Positions 34,701 to 42,679 of a DNA stretch of 64,000 nt are shown one piece after another (the first letter of the stretch is position 1; the number at the start of each line of letters is the position of its first letter). The stretch comes from Paralichthys olivaceus (taxonomy: Eukaryota > Chordata > Actinopteri > Pleuronectiformes > Paralichthyidae), in assembly GCF_024713975.1 (NCBI RefSeq), contig NC_091116.1:3000463-3064462 (forward strand), written 5' to 3'. The notes under the pieces were generated by a model. That model made no database searches and was not told the DNA's origin. It was given only the letters and a program-made list of their open reading frames with translations. The position numbers were made by a program, and so were the translations under genes.

Positions 34701-35273
34701 AAGGAAAACAGATAGAACAAAATGGTTATTACTGCCCTGTTATTCATTATTGATTTAATAGTTAGATATTAGATAGATAATAAAGCAGTGTTAAGACAAC
34801 ATCTTAGTGTCAGGAGTTCGTAAAATAGAGTTTGTCTGCATGCTCTTACCATCTTCAGCACTGTCCTCGAAAGTAAGCACTTTGCGTGCAGCGGTGTGAG
34901 CAGCGCTTGTGCTGGGACCTAAAAAAGAGTGAAGTCTTTCTGTTATGCATTTGTACAGGCTATAAGCATGAAAAAGAAAATGACACTGAGTTAAATAAGC
35001 CATGCATTAAGCAGAAAGCATACCTTGAGTTGACTCTGTCTCCTGCACCAGGAATGCCAGCTGTGGTGGAAGGGCAACGGGTGTCCTCTTCTTCACACTC
35101 TGAGAGGCTGGAGCTGTGGGAAAGTATACAGTCAAAATGAAACAATTAATATTTTCTAAATGAACACAACATTTGATAACACAAACAGGATAAGAGTGTT
35201 TTTACCATCAACTGGTGATGCCCGCGGTTGACCAGTTGTATCAGGGGGGGTTTGGACAGCGTCTCCGATGGGA
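30691..35273 (-). CDS. Intact six-exon KDZ/DUF6729-like transposon-derived gene
   Basis: Whole-gene entry. Six exons (35206-35273, 35024-35113, 34850-34918, 33580-34687, 31856-33066, 30691-31757) sum to 3,613 bp and give one uninterrupted frame of about 1,203 codons. Every junction is GT/AG and in phase, which neutral decay would not keep. Order of parts: low-complexity N-terminus, Cys/His cluster domain (~residues 100-220), RNase H-like Asp/Asp core (~440-480), basic and proline-rich region, poly-Q, two zinc-binding-like units at the C-terminus. Such proteins are typical of large eukaryotic DNA transposons of the KDZ type or genes derived from them. I see no terminal inverted repeats. It may be an active transposon gene or a domesticated host gene. 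Family naming is from memory and tentative; gene reality is well supported. Confidence 0.75.
31856..33066 (-). CDS. Large transposase-like gene, exon 5 (core)
   Basis: This 1,211-bp exon lies between acceptor CCTTGCAG (33067-33068) and donor GG|GTAAGT (below 31856). It begins with the completed codon of '...WMDR' followed by 'DCCAPFKIPDC', then 'VVKLDLFHCMRRFAREC'. These two aspartates in an Asp...Asp arrangement, the second followed by 'xFHxxRR', look like the catalytic core of an RNase H-fold transposase; this is inference. Later come 'RFKRSMLKRWRIQRVHILRG'-like basic sequence, 'GTSQQEGYHFHQAQWV', 'ARWNFQRLVDLKQPGV' and a proline-rich C-terminal part. No internal stop in about 403 codons. 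Confidence 0.82.
33097..33475 (+). mobile_element. LTR-like insertion in intron 4
   Basis: Starts TGTCAGGACTGTCTTGCAC and is pyrimidine-rich with 'CACCTGTTCCCAATTAGTAG' and 'GATTAAATGTGC' near the end, like fish LTRs of the type at 62102. It lies wholly within the intron (33067-33579) of the large minus-strand gene and on the opposite strand. The right end is uncertain and I found no target duplication. Confidence 0.4.
33580..34687 (-). CDS. Large transposase-like gene, exon 4
   Basis: A 1,108-bp exon from acceptor AATCTTAG (above 34687) to donor CAG|GTGAGA (below 33580), in phase with both neighbours. It encodes about 369 residues. A cysteine/histidine cluster 'CYVLPCHHGCPHPQ' and a later 'CKACGKYWYADSPPW' suggest a zinc-binding domain; 'FFRLHPFFIWKPE' before it and 'KAICKSVMHELRRTGKSP' after it recall what I remember of DUF6729. 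Then come 'LLHLRYERAHLAYLQA', 'GYDDPDGWCGVSVSGFYL'-like sequence and the end '...AGYHWMDR', which carries the first candidate catalytic Asp across the splice junction. Confidence 0.82.
34850..35273 (-). CDS. Large transposase-like gene, exons 1-3 visible
   Basis: Three short exons: 35206-35273 (68 bp), 35024-35113 (90 bp) and 34850-34918 (69 bp). Acceptors are GTTGTAG, TTTCCCACAG and TTTTTTAG; donors are G|GTAAAA, G|GTATGC and G|GTAAGA. All three introns after them are phase 1 and the joined frame is open into exon 4. The encoded peptide is low-complexity, Pro/Ser/Thr-rich ('APASQSVKKRTPVALPPQ', 'AARKVLTFEDSAEDG'). No start codon is seen in 35206-35273, so at least one upstream exon is missing; I could not identify it in 35274-35570. 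Confidence 0.7.
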
Positions 35274-35575
35274 CTACAACAGAGAACATAATTTGTCATT
35301 TGAGAATTCACAATGTACAAAAGTTTCAGTGTTAGTAGGAACTAAAACAGCCATACGTATACTTCTCCTGCTTCTCATAGCTTCACAAATGTAAAATGTC
35401 TAATTCCCACACTACAGATCAGTCTTTGTAAATACAGGGAACACAAACTTATCAATGTTAGGCCTCAGTGGAAATTACTTTTCAAATTCCAGATCACTGT
35501 ACAAGGCCACAACACACAATGACTTATCCTTAAGAGAACAGCGCCACCGTCCTGTCGATGTGGATATTGCACCAA
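35274..35575. other. Upstream of the large gene, nothing assigned
   Basis: Could contain the 5' exon and promoter of the large minus-strand gene, but I see no convincing start codon with a donor, nor a TATA element. Confidence 0.35.
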
Positions 35576-35647
35576 TCCTCGTTAGTATAGTGGACAGTAT
35601 CTCCGCCTGTCACGCGGAAGACCGGGGTTCGATTCCCCGACGGGGAG
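35576..35647 (+). tRNA. tRNA-Asp (GTC)
   Basis: A 72-nt sequence that folds as tRNA-Asp: acceptor TCCTCGT pairs with ACGGGGA before the discriminator G, with one G-U; anticodon loop CTGTCAC has GTC at 34-36; T arm CGGGG-TTCGATT-CCCCG is perfect. Compared with the usual vertebrate gene, the 27-43 pair is T-A instead of C-G (both sides changed) and two bases differ in the D loop. A run of four T residues is not seen close downstream. It lies 16 bp before the truncated L2-B copy, so the terminator may have been lost to the insertion. Functional or a recent pseudogene; structure favours functional. Confidence 0.85.
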
Positions 35648-35663
35648 AAGCATTCTTCTTGAC

Positions 35664-36413
35664 ACTCTTCAACATCCCCCCAGAGAAGCTGCGCTCCTCT
35701 GAATTCATTGACCCACCGGTCCAGGAATCAACTCGATCTTGTCTTCACAAGGTCCTGTAGTACCTCGGCACTCTCTGTTACCCCAATCACTGTGTCTGAC
35801 CACCACACTGTCACTTTCTCTCTCCCCTTAAAATTCACCACCTCCCTCGCCCCCAGACCTCACACGGGCAACACCCGCTGCAATCTGAAATCCCTCTCTC
35901 CCTCTGCTCTCGCCTCTACTGTTCTTTCCTCACTACCATCTACAGACCAATTTTCACTAATATCTACTGAGGAAGCCTCCTCCACTCTGCTATCATCCCT
36001 CTCGAGGACAGAGAGCATCTAAAGAGGTGTCCTCTTTAGATGCTCTCTGTCCTCTCACCTCCCTACCGGCAGGATCATCTCCCCCCTCCCTGGCTGTCTG
36101 AATCTCTGCGAACCAATAGATCGGTGCTACGAGCAGCAGAGAGAAAATGGAGAAAATCACATCATCCTGATGACCTTGCCCATTACCACCACCTCCTCTC
36201 TGACTTCACCTCAACAGTATCAGCAGCTAAATCTGCCTTCTACCTGTCAAAGATCAATTCCTCTGCCTCCAACCCCAGGAAACTATTTTCCTTATTCTCT
36301 TCTCTTCTCTTCTCTTCTCACCCCTCCTACTCCTCCCCCTCCTTCCTTCCTCACTGCTGATGACTTTCCAACTTACTTTACCAAGAAAGTAAAAGACATC
36401 AGCTCCTCATTTA
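35664..36413 (+). mobile_element. L2-B copy 3, endonuclease part
   Basis: Plus-strand relative of 16790 down to 16030. Coded pieces are 'FNIPPEKLRSSEFI' (frameshifted from the GDFNIP box), 'TVSDHHTVTFSLPLKF' and 'SVLRAAERKWRKSHHPDDL'. The copy is 5'-truncated at 35664, contains the hairpin at 36004-36054, and is interrupted at 36414 by a MITE. Confidence 0.85.
36004..36054. repeat. 24-bp perfect inverted repeat (3-bp loop)
   Basis: 36004-36027 (GAGGACAGAGAGCATCT...) is exactly complementary to 36031-36054, with TGT between. The related L2-B copy at 16395-16440 has only one arm, so the other arm is a local inverted duplication in this copy. Confidence 0.92.
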
Positions 36414-36931
36414 AGCCTAGTTTATGCTTCTGCGTCACGTCGACGCCGTAGCTACGGCGTAGCTACGGCGTAGACGCAGACCCCTACGCCGTAGCCTGAC
36501 GTGCGCCTCCCAAAAATCCTAACTACGCGGACGTCGACGGGGACCGTAAGCGCTGTGATTGGTCCGCTCAGAACGTAAGTTCCGGCAGTTGCTTTTCCGG
36601 TCTTTCTTCCTCGTCGTAAAAACCAGCTCCGCAAACGTTTTCTTTGTAGCTTGCGCTTCAACATTTGCAATATAAGCATTTGTTCTTCAATATTGATGAG
36701 CTCCAACAACAAAAACAGCTGCTCCACCTCGGTCGCCATTGTTTACTGTTGTTTACTTTACGGAAGAAAAAGCGAGGATTCGGCTAAAACCACACAACCA
36801 CACCGCTACACCCCCTAGCGGCATGGCGGTGAATTGCAGAGCAACGCGTTCCCTCGACGCAGAACTTCGAATGCTCAACGACCTACGGCGTAGGTACGGC
36901 GTCGACGTGACGCAGAAGCATAAACTAGGCT
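36414..36931. mobile_element. PIF-Harbinger MITE (518 bp)
   Basis: Terminal inverted repeats of 37 bp match perfectly (start AGCCTAGTTTATGCTTCTGC), followed by repeated ACGGCGTAG motifs. The target triplet TTA is duplicated at 36411-36413 and 36932-36934; the empty site is visible in the L2-B copy near 16045 (CATTTACTCC on the minus strand). A three-base TTA/TWA duplication is characteristic of PIF-Harbinger. The interior keeps a minus-strand frame of 95 codons from ATG 36739 ('MATEVEQLFLLLELINIEEQ'), which resembles the start of a Harbinger transposase gene, so this is probably a deletion derivative. Confidence 0.9.
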
Positions 36932-37924
36932 TTACTCCTATGCCCATCCAGAAAGCACCTCCCCCAAACCTCACCTCTGATGGCCTTACCTGCTTCAGCC
37001 CTCTCTCCTCTGAAGATGTTCTCACGCTAGTGACGTCTAATCGTGCCACCACCTGTTCCCTTGACCCGATTCCCTCCTCCCTTCTCCAAGACATCTCTCA
37101 CGACACAGCTGACATCCGTAACTACAGACCTGTATCTCTTCTTTCATTCCTCTCTAAAACATCTCCGCTTGGACAGCTGTGCATCACCTCAAACTCAACC
37201 TTAGTAAAAACTGAACTCCTCTTCATCCCGGGGAAGGCTGCCCTCATATGGACCTGTCAGTCACTGTCGAGGATGTCACGGTATCACTTTCGTCGACGGC
37301 AAGGAACCTCAGCGTAATCCTCGACGATGGACTGTCCTGCACCCCCAACATCACTGATGTGGCCTGATCCTGCAGGTTTGCCCTCTACAATTTCTGCAGG
37401 ATCCGGTCTTTCCTCACAAAAGACACAACACAACTCCTGGTCCAAGTGCTGGTCATCTCCCACCTGGACTATTGCAACTCCCTCTTGGCTGGACTCCCAG
37501 CCTCTCCCAAATTCTCCCATGTGACCCCCTCCTCCATGACCTCCACTGGCTTCCTTTTGGGGCCTGCATCCTATTCAAGATGAAGGTGCTGGCCTTCAAG
37601 GCCGTCAATGGAACTGCACCCGTCGACCTCCAAACACTGGTCAGACCACATGCCCCAGCGAGAGCACTTCGTTCATCAGCTGGCCGACTGGTACCCCCAT
37701 CGCTGAGAGCAAACAAAGCCCGCTCAGCGAAGTTGCGACTCTTCTCTGTTTTGGCACCTCAGTGGATGAACAAACTCCCGAACAATGTCAGGACAGCGGA
37801 ATCGCTTACCTTTGTTGGTGAAAACAGACACACAAAGTTGTTGTTGAGATCAATACTCCTGATGCTTCTTCTTCAGTCAGTCCTTGAAGTTAAAAGAGAA
37901 ATCGAGGAAGAGAACTGGAGATGA
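36932..37924 (+). mobile_element. L2-B copy 3, RT remnant and C-terminus
   Basis: Continues the copy after the MITE: 'MPIQKAPPPNLTSDGLTCF', 'TTCSLDPIPSSLLQDISHD', 'DIRNYRPVSLLSFLSKT', then a deletion that removes most RT blocks including YADD, and 'SLSRMSRYHFRRRQGTSA' onward to the ORF2 end at 37924. From about 37180 it is nearly identical to 28370-29137. Confidence 0.85.
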
Positions 37925-38205
37925 AGCTAAAAACAGCCCCAACATGTTCAGTGGCCACGAGGAGCATTACATCCATAGTAGTTTAGCACTACCATAGACA
38001 ATGAATGGGAAAGTGTTCAGGGCCGTTTAGCTAAACAATCAACGGCTGCCGCGCGGGAGACCAGGGTTCGATTCCCTGATGGCGGGGAACCTATTTCTTT
38101 ACATAAAATGTTGAGAATTTCCTGTGAAAGTGAAAAAAATAAAAAACCTGAATCCACACATGCATCCACATTAACTGGGTTCCTCCCCTCCATCAAGTTT
38201 GGTAG
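37828..38205 (+). repeat. tRNA-like dispersed repeat R, copy 4 (best preserved)
   Basis: The plus strand has 'GGGCCGTTTAGCTAAACAAT' (A-box-like), 'GCGCGGGAGACCAGG' and the B box GGTTCGATTCC at 38065-38075, then 'CTGATGGCGGGGAACC' and a shared tail ending 'CCCTCCATCAAGTTTG'. The order is that of a tRNA-derived SINE head. It matches 12600-12935 (reverse), 29030-29296 and 11375-11580 (reverse). Confidence 0.7.
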
Positions 38206-38408
38206 AAAAAGGTTAATTCTTTTTTTTAGTAATCTGGCAAACAAATAAACCAATAAACAAACAGAGGTAATAAATGGATCCTTCTTTTTTTACCATTGTA
38301 ATTGTAATTTCAAGAACATTTAAATATCCTAAATAAATAAAACAAACAAAAAACAATAAAATAGACTCTTTTGTAAAGTTCTGGAATTGCCGTTTGTGAC
38401 ATGTATTT

Positions 38409-38600
38409 TCACGCAGGCAATTCATACTGTCTGTCAAACGTTTGCAGCATTTCTCTAAATAGTTTGAAGCCGAAATATTCCCACACCAGGGCTGTGGCAT
38501 TTGGCTTTGCAATCATCTTTTTGCCTCGCGTTGCTCCGCACGAGGCTGACTTGCTGCACTCTGTGTGTGTAGCCAATGCTAGCAGTCCAGCCTCCCCCAC
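38409..38600 (-). pseudogene. hAT-type transposase fragment, BED-finger start
   Basis: The minus-strand frame contains 'KKMIAKPNATALVWEYFGFK', which matches the opening of the BED zinc finger in hAT transposases and ZBED proteins. The cysteines and histidines that should follow are absent; the frame runs into unrelated sequence ('LFREMLQTFDRQYELPA'). It is therefore a fragment cut within the finger. Confidence 0.55.
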
Positions 38601-38623
38601 AGAGACAAAGAGACTGGATGACT

Positions 38624-38707
38624 GACAAGAGGGTTCACTCCGTTCATTCCGCTATGGAACAAACGAGCTTAGGTGCTGAGACTGAGCACGGAGTGAACCC
38701 TCTTGTC
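38624..38707. repeat. 20-bp perfect inverted repeat, 44-bp loop
   Basis: GACAAGAGGGTTCACTCCGT (38624-38643) is the exact complement of ACGGAGTGAACCCTCTTGTC (38688-38707), with a further GGAT/ATCC pair outside. It lies just upstream of the minus-strand BED-finger fragment. Confidence 0.9.
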
Positions 38708-38844
38708 ATCCAGCCAGCTTGGAGGCAAGAGACGAGGAAAACAAACATGCATGCACATGGCAATATATCGAGGCCGGAAAAATTATTGAGTTCATTTTAA
38801 TTTATCGTGCGATTAATTGATTTATTGATTATCAGCCTAGGCCC

Positions 38845-39085
38845 ATATATACTATTTACTTCCTCAATTTACTTTGTATTCCATTTACATGCTGAAAAAC
38901 ACATTTGGGCCACAGTGTAGAAATTGTGAAATAAAACCTTTGACAGTGCTCCCACTTTGCTGGGGACAGTGGAGGGGGCTGAGGCCTTAATACAACAATA
39001 TACTTTATTTGTACACATTCACATGGATAGATTTAATCTTTTTTTTTGTTGAGTTTATTAGTCTAAGCCAAGAAATATACACAGG
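38845..39085. repeat. Dispersed repeat block, inverted copy of 11755-12015
   Basis: Reverse-complement match to 11755-12015 along its length, including 'GGACAGTGGAGGGGGCTGAG' and 'TTATTAGTCTAAGCCAAGAA'. No coding potential. Confidence 0.75.
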
Positions 39086-39096
39086 AATACACACAG

Positions 39097-39270
39097 GCTT
39101 ACAGCATACCAGGAAGGGACATAGCAGACACAATAAGTAGCATAAGGGACACAATAGCACACATGAAAGGAGGGATAATCTTAAATTTAGATATAAACAA
39201 AGCATTTGATAGAGAAGATCACAGTTACTTATATAGTGTATTAGAAAAAGTAGGGTTTGGGCCTAGTATG
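39097..39270 (+). mobile_element. LINE reverse transcriptase fragment
   Basis: A 58-codon plus-strand frame reads 'SIPGRDIADTISSIRDTI' and 'GGIILNLDINKAFDREDH', which are RT blocks (PGR...D and LDxxKAFD) of an L1/Tx1-like LINE. It stops abruptly at the telomeric repeat. Confidence 0.75.
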
Positions 39271-39301
39271 GTAGGGTTAGGGTTTAGGGTTAGGGTTAGG
39301 T
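39271..39301 (+). repeat. Interstitial telomeric repeat
   Basis: GTAGGGTTAGGGTTTAGGGT followed by TAGGGTTAGG: about five TTAGGG units, one with an extra T. It lies exactly between an RT fragment and the 3' end of an L2-C element. Confidence 0.88.
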
Positions 39302-39792
39302 AATGTCCCTACATTTAAGGCTAGACTTAAAACCTTCCTTTTTGATAAAGCTTTTAGCTCTACCCTGAACCATAGTCATCCATAGCTATGCTGCTATAGG
39401 TCTACACTGCTGGGGGATCATCCATCAGGCACCAGCACCTTTCTATCTTCCTCTCTCTTCTTCACTCTCTGCCTGGTTTATTTTGTTATATCTTATTACA
39501 TATCTCTAATTCCTTGGGTCTTCTCCTCCCCTCCTTGGTCCATGCTGTGCGGCTCTCCGGAGCCCGTCCTGGTTCGGGTCCTGATGAGGGATGGACCTAG
39601 TGGAGGTAGCCAGTCTGTCGCATGGGCCAATGTGTTTAATGTGCAAGTGCTGTCAAATATATCCAGTATATATCCTTGCTGGCCCATCCACTGCAGACAG
39701 AGGGGGAAAGCTGACGTGGAGCTCCGGGATCCCCTCCCTCTCCTGTTTATAATGCATGAAAATCTAACTTGACCAGTTGATGCAGTTTTTGC
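39302..39792 (+). mobile_element. L2-C 3' end, copy 2
   Basis: Begins with the coded end of ORF2 ('TFKARLKTFLFDKAFS') and a 3' UTR with 'CTGCTATAGGTCTACACTGC' and 'CTGTTTATAATGCATG'. It is the inverted counterpart of 10117-10865, without that copy's insertion. 39793-39995 holds nothing that I recognise. Confidence 0.75.
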
Positions 39793-39995
39793 CGCCGACT
39801 TGTTGATGCCTTTTGAGTACCTGTAGAGGGCTCCGATATGGATGATACTTCATCCTGTTGCTCCTCCATAGATGTTTCTTTAGGTGTCTGGAGATATTAA
39901 TGACAGATATCAGACTGATGAAATCAAGTAAAAATAAATGTTCCAATACAGTCAATATCTTTCATGTGTGTATGTGGCAGTGTAGATGTATTTCA

Positions 39996-40999
39996 CTACA
40001 TCAACTGAGAATTATATAAAACCCCCGACCGTGGGGCAGGAACAGGAACTGGGGGGCCGCTCGCTGTAACCCCCAGCCGAGGGGCAGGAACTGGCGAGAC
40101 GACTGCTTGAACCCCCGACCGCGGGGCAGGAACAGGAACTGGAGATCCACTCGCCGTAACCCTCAGCCGAGGGGCAGGAACTGGCGAGACGACTGCTTGA
40201 ACCCCCGACCGTGGGGCAGGGACTGGAACCGGAGTGGAGCCAGACGGGACCCGCAACCGAGGGGCAGGAACAGGAAGTGGAGAGCCACTCGCCGTAACCC
40301 CCAGACAAGGGGCAGGAGCTGGCGAGACGACTGCTTGAACCCCCGACCGTGGGGCAGGAACTGGAGCGGCGACCTCCGAGACCGAAACGTGAGTAGCATC
40401 TGCCGGGATCTCCGACGCCGGAACATGAGTGACGTCAGCCGGGACCCCCGACGCTGGAACGTGAGCAGCATCTGCCGGGATCCCAGACGCCGGAACGTGA
40501 GTGACGTCAGCCGGAACCTCCGATGCTGGAACTTGAGTAGCGTCTGCTGAGACCCCCAACGCCGGAACGTGAGTGACATCAGCCGGGACCCCCGGCGCTG
40601 GAACGTGGGGGGCTTCTGCTAGAATCCATGATATCCTGACTTGAGGTTGCCGCTTGTGAGCTGGTGGAGATGGATGGAAACAGAGTGAGGGGGCTCCCCT
40701 CCGGTGTCCACCCCGCACCGCAGCGATTCTACACAGAATCCAAAAGCCAGGCGGGTGCCGAGGTAGTGATCAGCAGGGGGAGTTGGGGGTGAGAGGATGT
40801 CCTTGAGTCTCTTCTCTAAGGTCACCAGGTGCGGGACAAAGTGGCTGACCCAGGGTCTGTCCTCAAGCCAATCCCGCACAGGTGCCATCCTCTCCAGGAG
40901 CTTTGCACGCTGCTTGGTGCCTGCGGTGCTTAGCTCGTCAACTAAGGAGTCTAAATAAAAAACCTTGCTACAAAAAAGATAAAGCTCTGCTTGGTCCAT
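39996..40999 (-). pseudogene. ORF with proline-rich tandem repeats, LTR-element-like
   Basis: ATG 40999 opens 'MDQAELYLFCSKVFYLDSLV' and runs about 95 sensible codons ('DWLEDRPWVSHFVPHLVTLE', 'LKDILSPPTPPADHYLG'). A frameshift near 40690 leads into a second frame with about seven units of PADVTHVPASGI type (39 bp each, 40380-40600) and about four longer units built on PVPAPRSGVQAVVSP and PRLGVTASG (40000-40370). The ATG lies 15 bp after an LTR-like end (41014-41155). I think it is the internal part of a non-autonomous LTR element. No RT, protease or zinc knuckle is visible, so its family is unknown. Confidence 0.5.
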
Positions 41000-41013
41000 A
41001 TCTGGTTGGTACT

Positions 41014-41160
41014 GTCAAGGCTGGAGGGTGTGGGGAGGGAACAAACGTGGTAGGAAAAAGGGAAGGGAAGGACCAAAACGCAGAAACTAAATATTCTTTA
41101 ACATAAAGTGTCTTTTATTTAAAAAAGGTAAAAGTAACGAAATAAATCTTCATAATTCAT
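41014..41160 (-). mobile_element. LTR 3'-end fragment
   Basis: Matches 62102-62245 ('CAAACGTGGTAGGAAAAAGG', 'AAAACGCAGAAACTAAATAT', 'AAAGTGTCTTTTATTTAAAA'). Read on the minus strand it has AATAAA followed by GACACTTTATG and ends ...CTTGACA, an LTR-like end next to the ORF at 39996-40999. Confidence 0.6.
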
Positions 41161-41176
41161 ACATAAACCAATCCTT

Positions 41177-41404
41177 TTAGCCCAGTATTAAGTGGAATAT
41201 ATTAAATGAAATGGAAACAGTCAAACACATCTGTAGAAGCATTGACAATTGTAGAGACCGTATTTGACCAACTCTCACAAAGCACTGCTCAATAGCCATG
41301 AATCTGTGAGTGAAATTAAAATATGAAACCTTTATTTGCAGTGTAAAATCCCATTGAACACATGAACAACACACAACAATACAATGCTTAATCACAGAAT
41401 GTCG
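41177..41404. repeat. Dispersed repeat block, inverted copy of 1-306
   Basis: Reverse-complement match to the first 306 bp of the window, without the AT-rich insertion. It lies just beyond the LTR fragment. Confidence 0.75.
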
Positions 41405-42200
41405 GTGCCTGTGTTATCAACTCAGTGCATCGATAGCTCTCACAGACTAAAATCACATAGATCAACATGTAAATACACATCCTCTCAATTATTTCACATC
41501 ACTTTTAGAAACCATCCAGCATCAAGGTCCTCACACTCACACACACACACACACACACACAGACATTTTTTTACAAACATGAATCCAAACTTGCTGCACA
41601 AACACACAATTCCCCATGCTCTCAGTGACACACAATGCAACAATTAGTTTGCAAAAATGTACCCACTTCCTGCTGATGGTAAAGTAGTTGACTACAGTTG
41701 CTTTACAGTGTTTTCCATTTTCATGATTTTATTTTCATCCAGCTACATTTATTTTATAATGCTTGTGCTGTTAAGATTTCACACTATGTACTTACTGACA
41801 CATGTACTTTTACTAATTTAAAGGATCTACATACTTAATTCAACACTTCATAGCATATTTCATTAATTCCCTCAAGCATATCACACATTATCTAATGGAT
41901 CTGAAATCCTTGATTGATTTTCTTCATTTGGTCAAGAGACTAACCTCAGTCTCCGACAGGGATCACTGTAGCTATCAGTGCAACATTTGTATAGTAGCTG
42001 CCTAGCTCAGGATTTGTGTATGCTCCGCAATGATGTGCATCATATAGAAGTCAACCTGATAAACCCAGAGGGGCCGCCTTGTTGTGCAGTTATAAAAATT
42101 GCCATGGAAACGGTTGCTTCTTAAAAATCTTCTTTGATGATTGATGTGGGGGCAACCATCAAAGGGATTGCTGGCCTCCAAATCCTTATCAAATCCAATC
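41405..42200. other. Spacer with (CA)n microsatellite
   Basis: No gene is seen. A CA run of about 12 units occupies 41537-41560. The sequence from about 42195 on pairs in reverse with the window end (63960-64000). Confidence 0.55.
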
Positions 42201-42260
42201 AAAGAACCAAAAACTCTAGACATTAAAGGATATTTCTTTGGTCCTCTGAATTACCAAACG

Positions 42261-42268
42261 TATAAATA
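42261..42268 (+). promoter_or_regulatory. TATA box of coiled-coil gene copy A
   Basis: TATAAATA within 'CGTATAAATAACAAGTTCCC'. The same element is kept in the inverted copy at 63933-63940 (minus), with the same spacing to the gene, which supports a promoter role. Confidence 0.6.
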
Positions 42269-42446
42269 ACAAGTTCCCTTGCTTCAAGTTATTAGCTTGT
42301 GAAAATAACAGACTGTCAACTGAGAAGACCACAGTCCTCGTTAGTGAAGACAACAATCCTGCCTACTGAGACAACCGGTGATTTGTTCAGTAAAAAAATC
42401 ATCAAGAAGACACTGCTCTCATAACTACAAATCCCCATTTACCGAA

Positions 42447-42671
42447 ATGAACATTCTGGTAAGAAATTTTTTTTTTAGAAATGTATGTTCAGGTTGTGTT
42501 GAGTGGACTTTTAATAATGAATTCCATGTTTCTATTTTTCAGACATGTGGAACAATGCAGTTTGAGATTAAGGCTCTGAAAGAGAAGCTCAAACAGAACG
42601 ATGAGCTCCTTTTAAGCGAGCAGGAGAAAATGACAGCTCGCTCTAAAGCCCACATTGGCGAAAAAAAGTAA
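42447..42671 (+). pseudogene. Coiled-coil gene copy A, truncated
   Basis: Exon 1 ends at 42458 after 'MNIL' (ATG 42447) with donor GTAAGA; an 84-bp intron ends TTTTTCAG at 42542. Exon 2 encodes 'TCGTMQFEIKALKEKLKQND' and then leaves the family sequence ('LLLSEQEKMTARSKAHIG') to a stop at 42669-42671. Copy B (63255-63902, minus) has the same intron length and position and a further ~100 residues. The farther upstream ATG of copy B is GTG here and that frame has a 1-bp indel. The gene is cut about 10 bp before L1 no. 2, and that L1 lacks its 3' end, so the junction looks like a rearrangement breakpoint. Confidence 0.65.
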
Positions 42672-42679
42672 TCGTGGTA

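Noticed and set aside
40107..40550. Plus-strand Arg/Asn-rich frame opposite the proline-rich repeats
   Set aside because: Shadow of the minus-strand repeat array; the minus frame continues from a plausible start next to an LTR.
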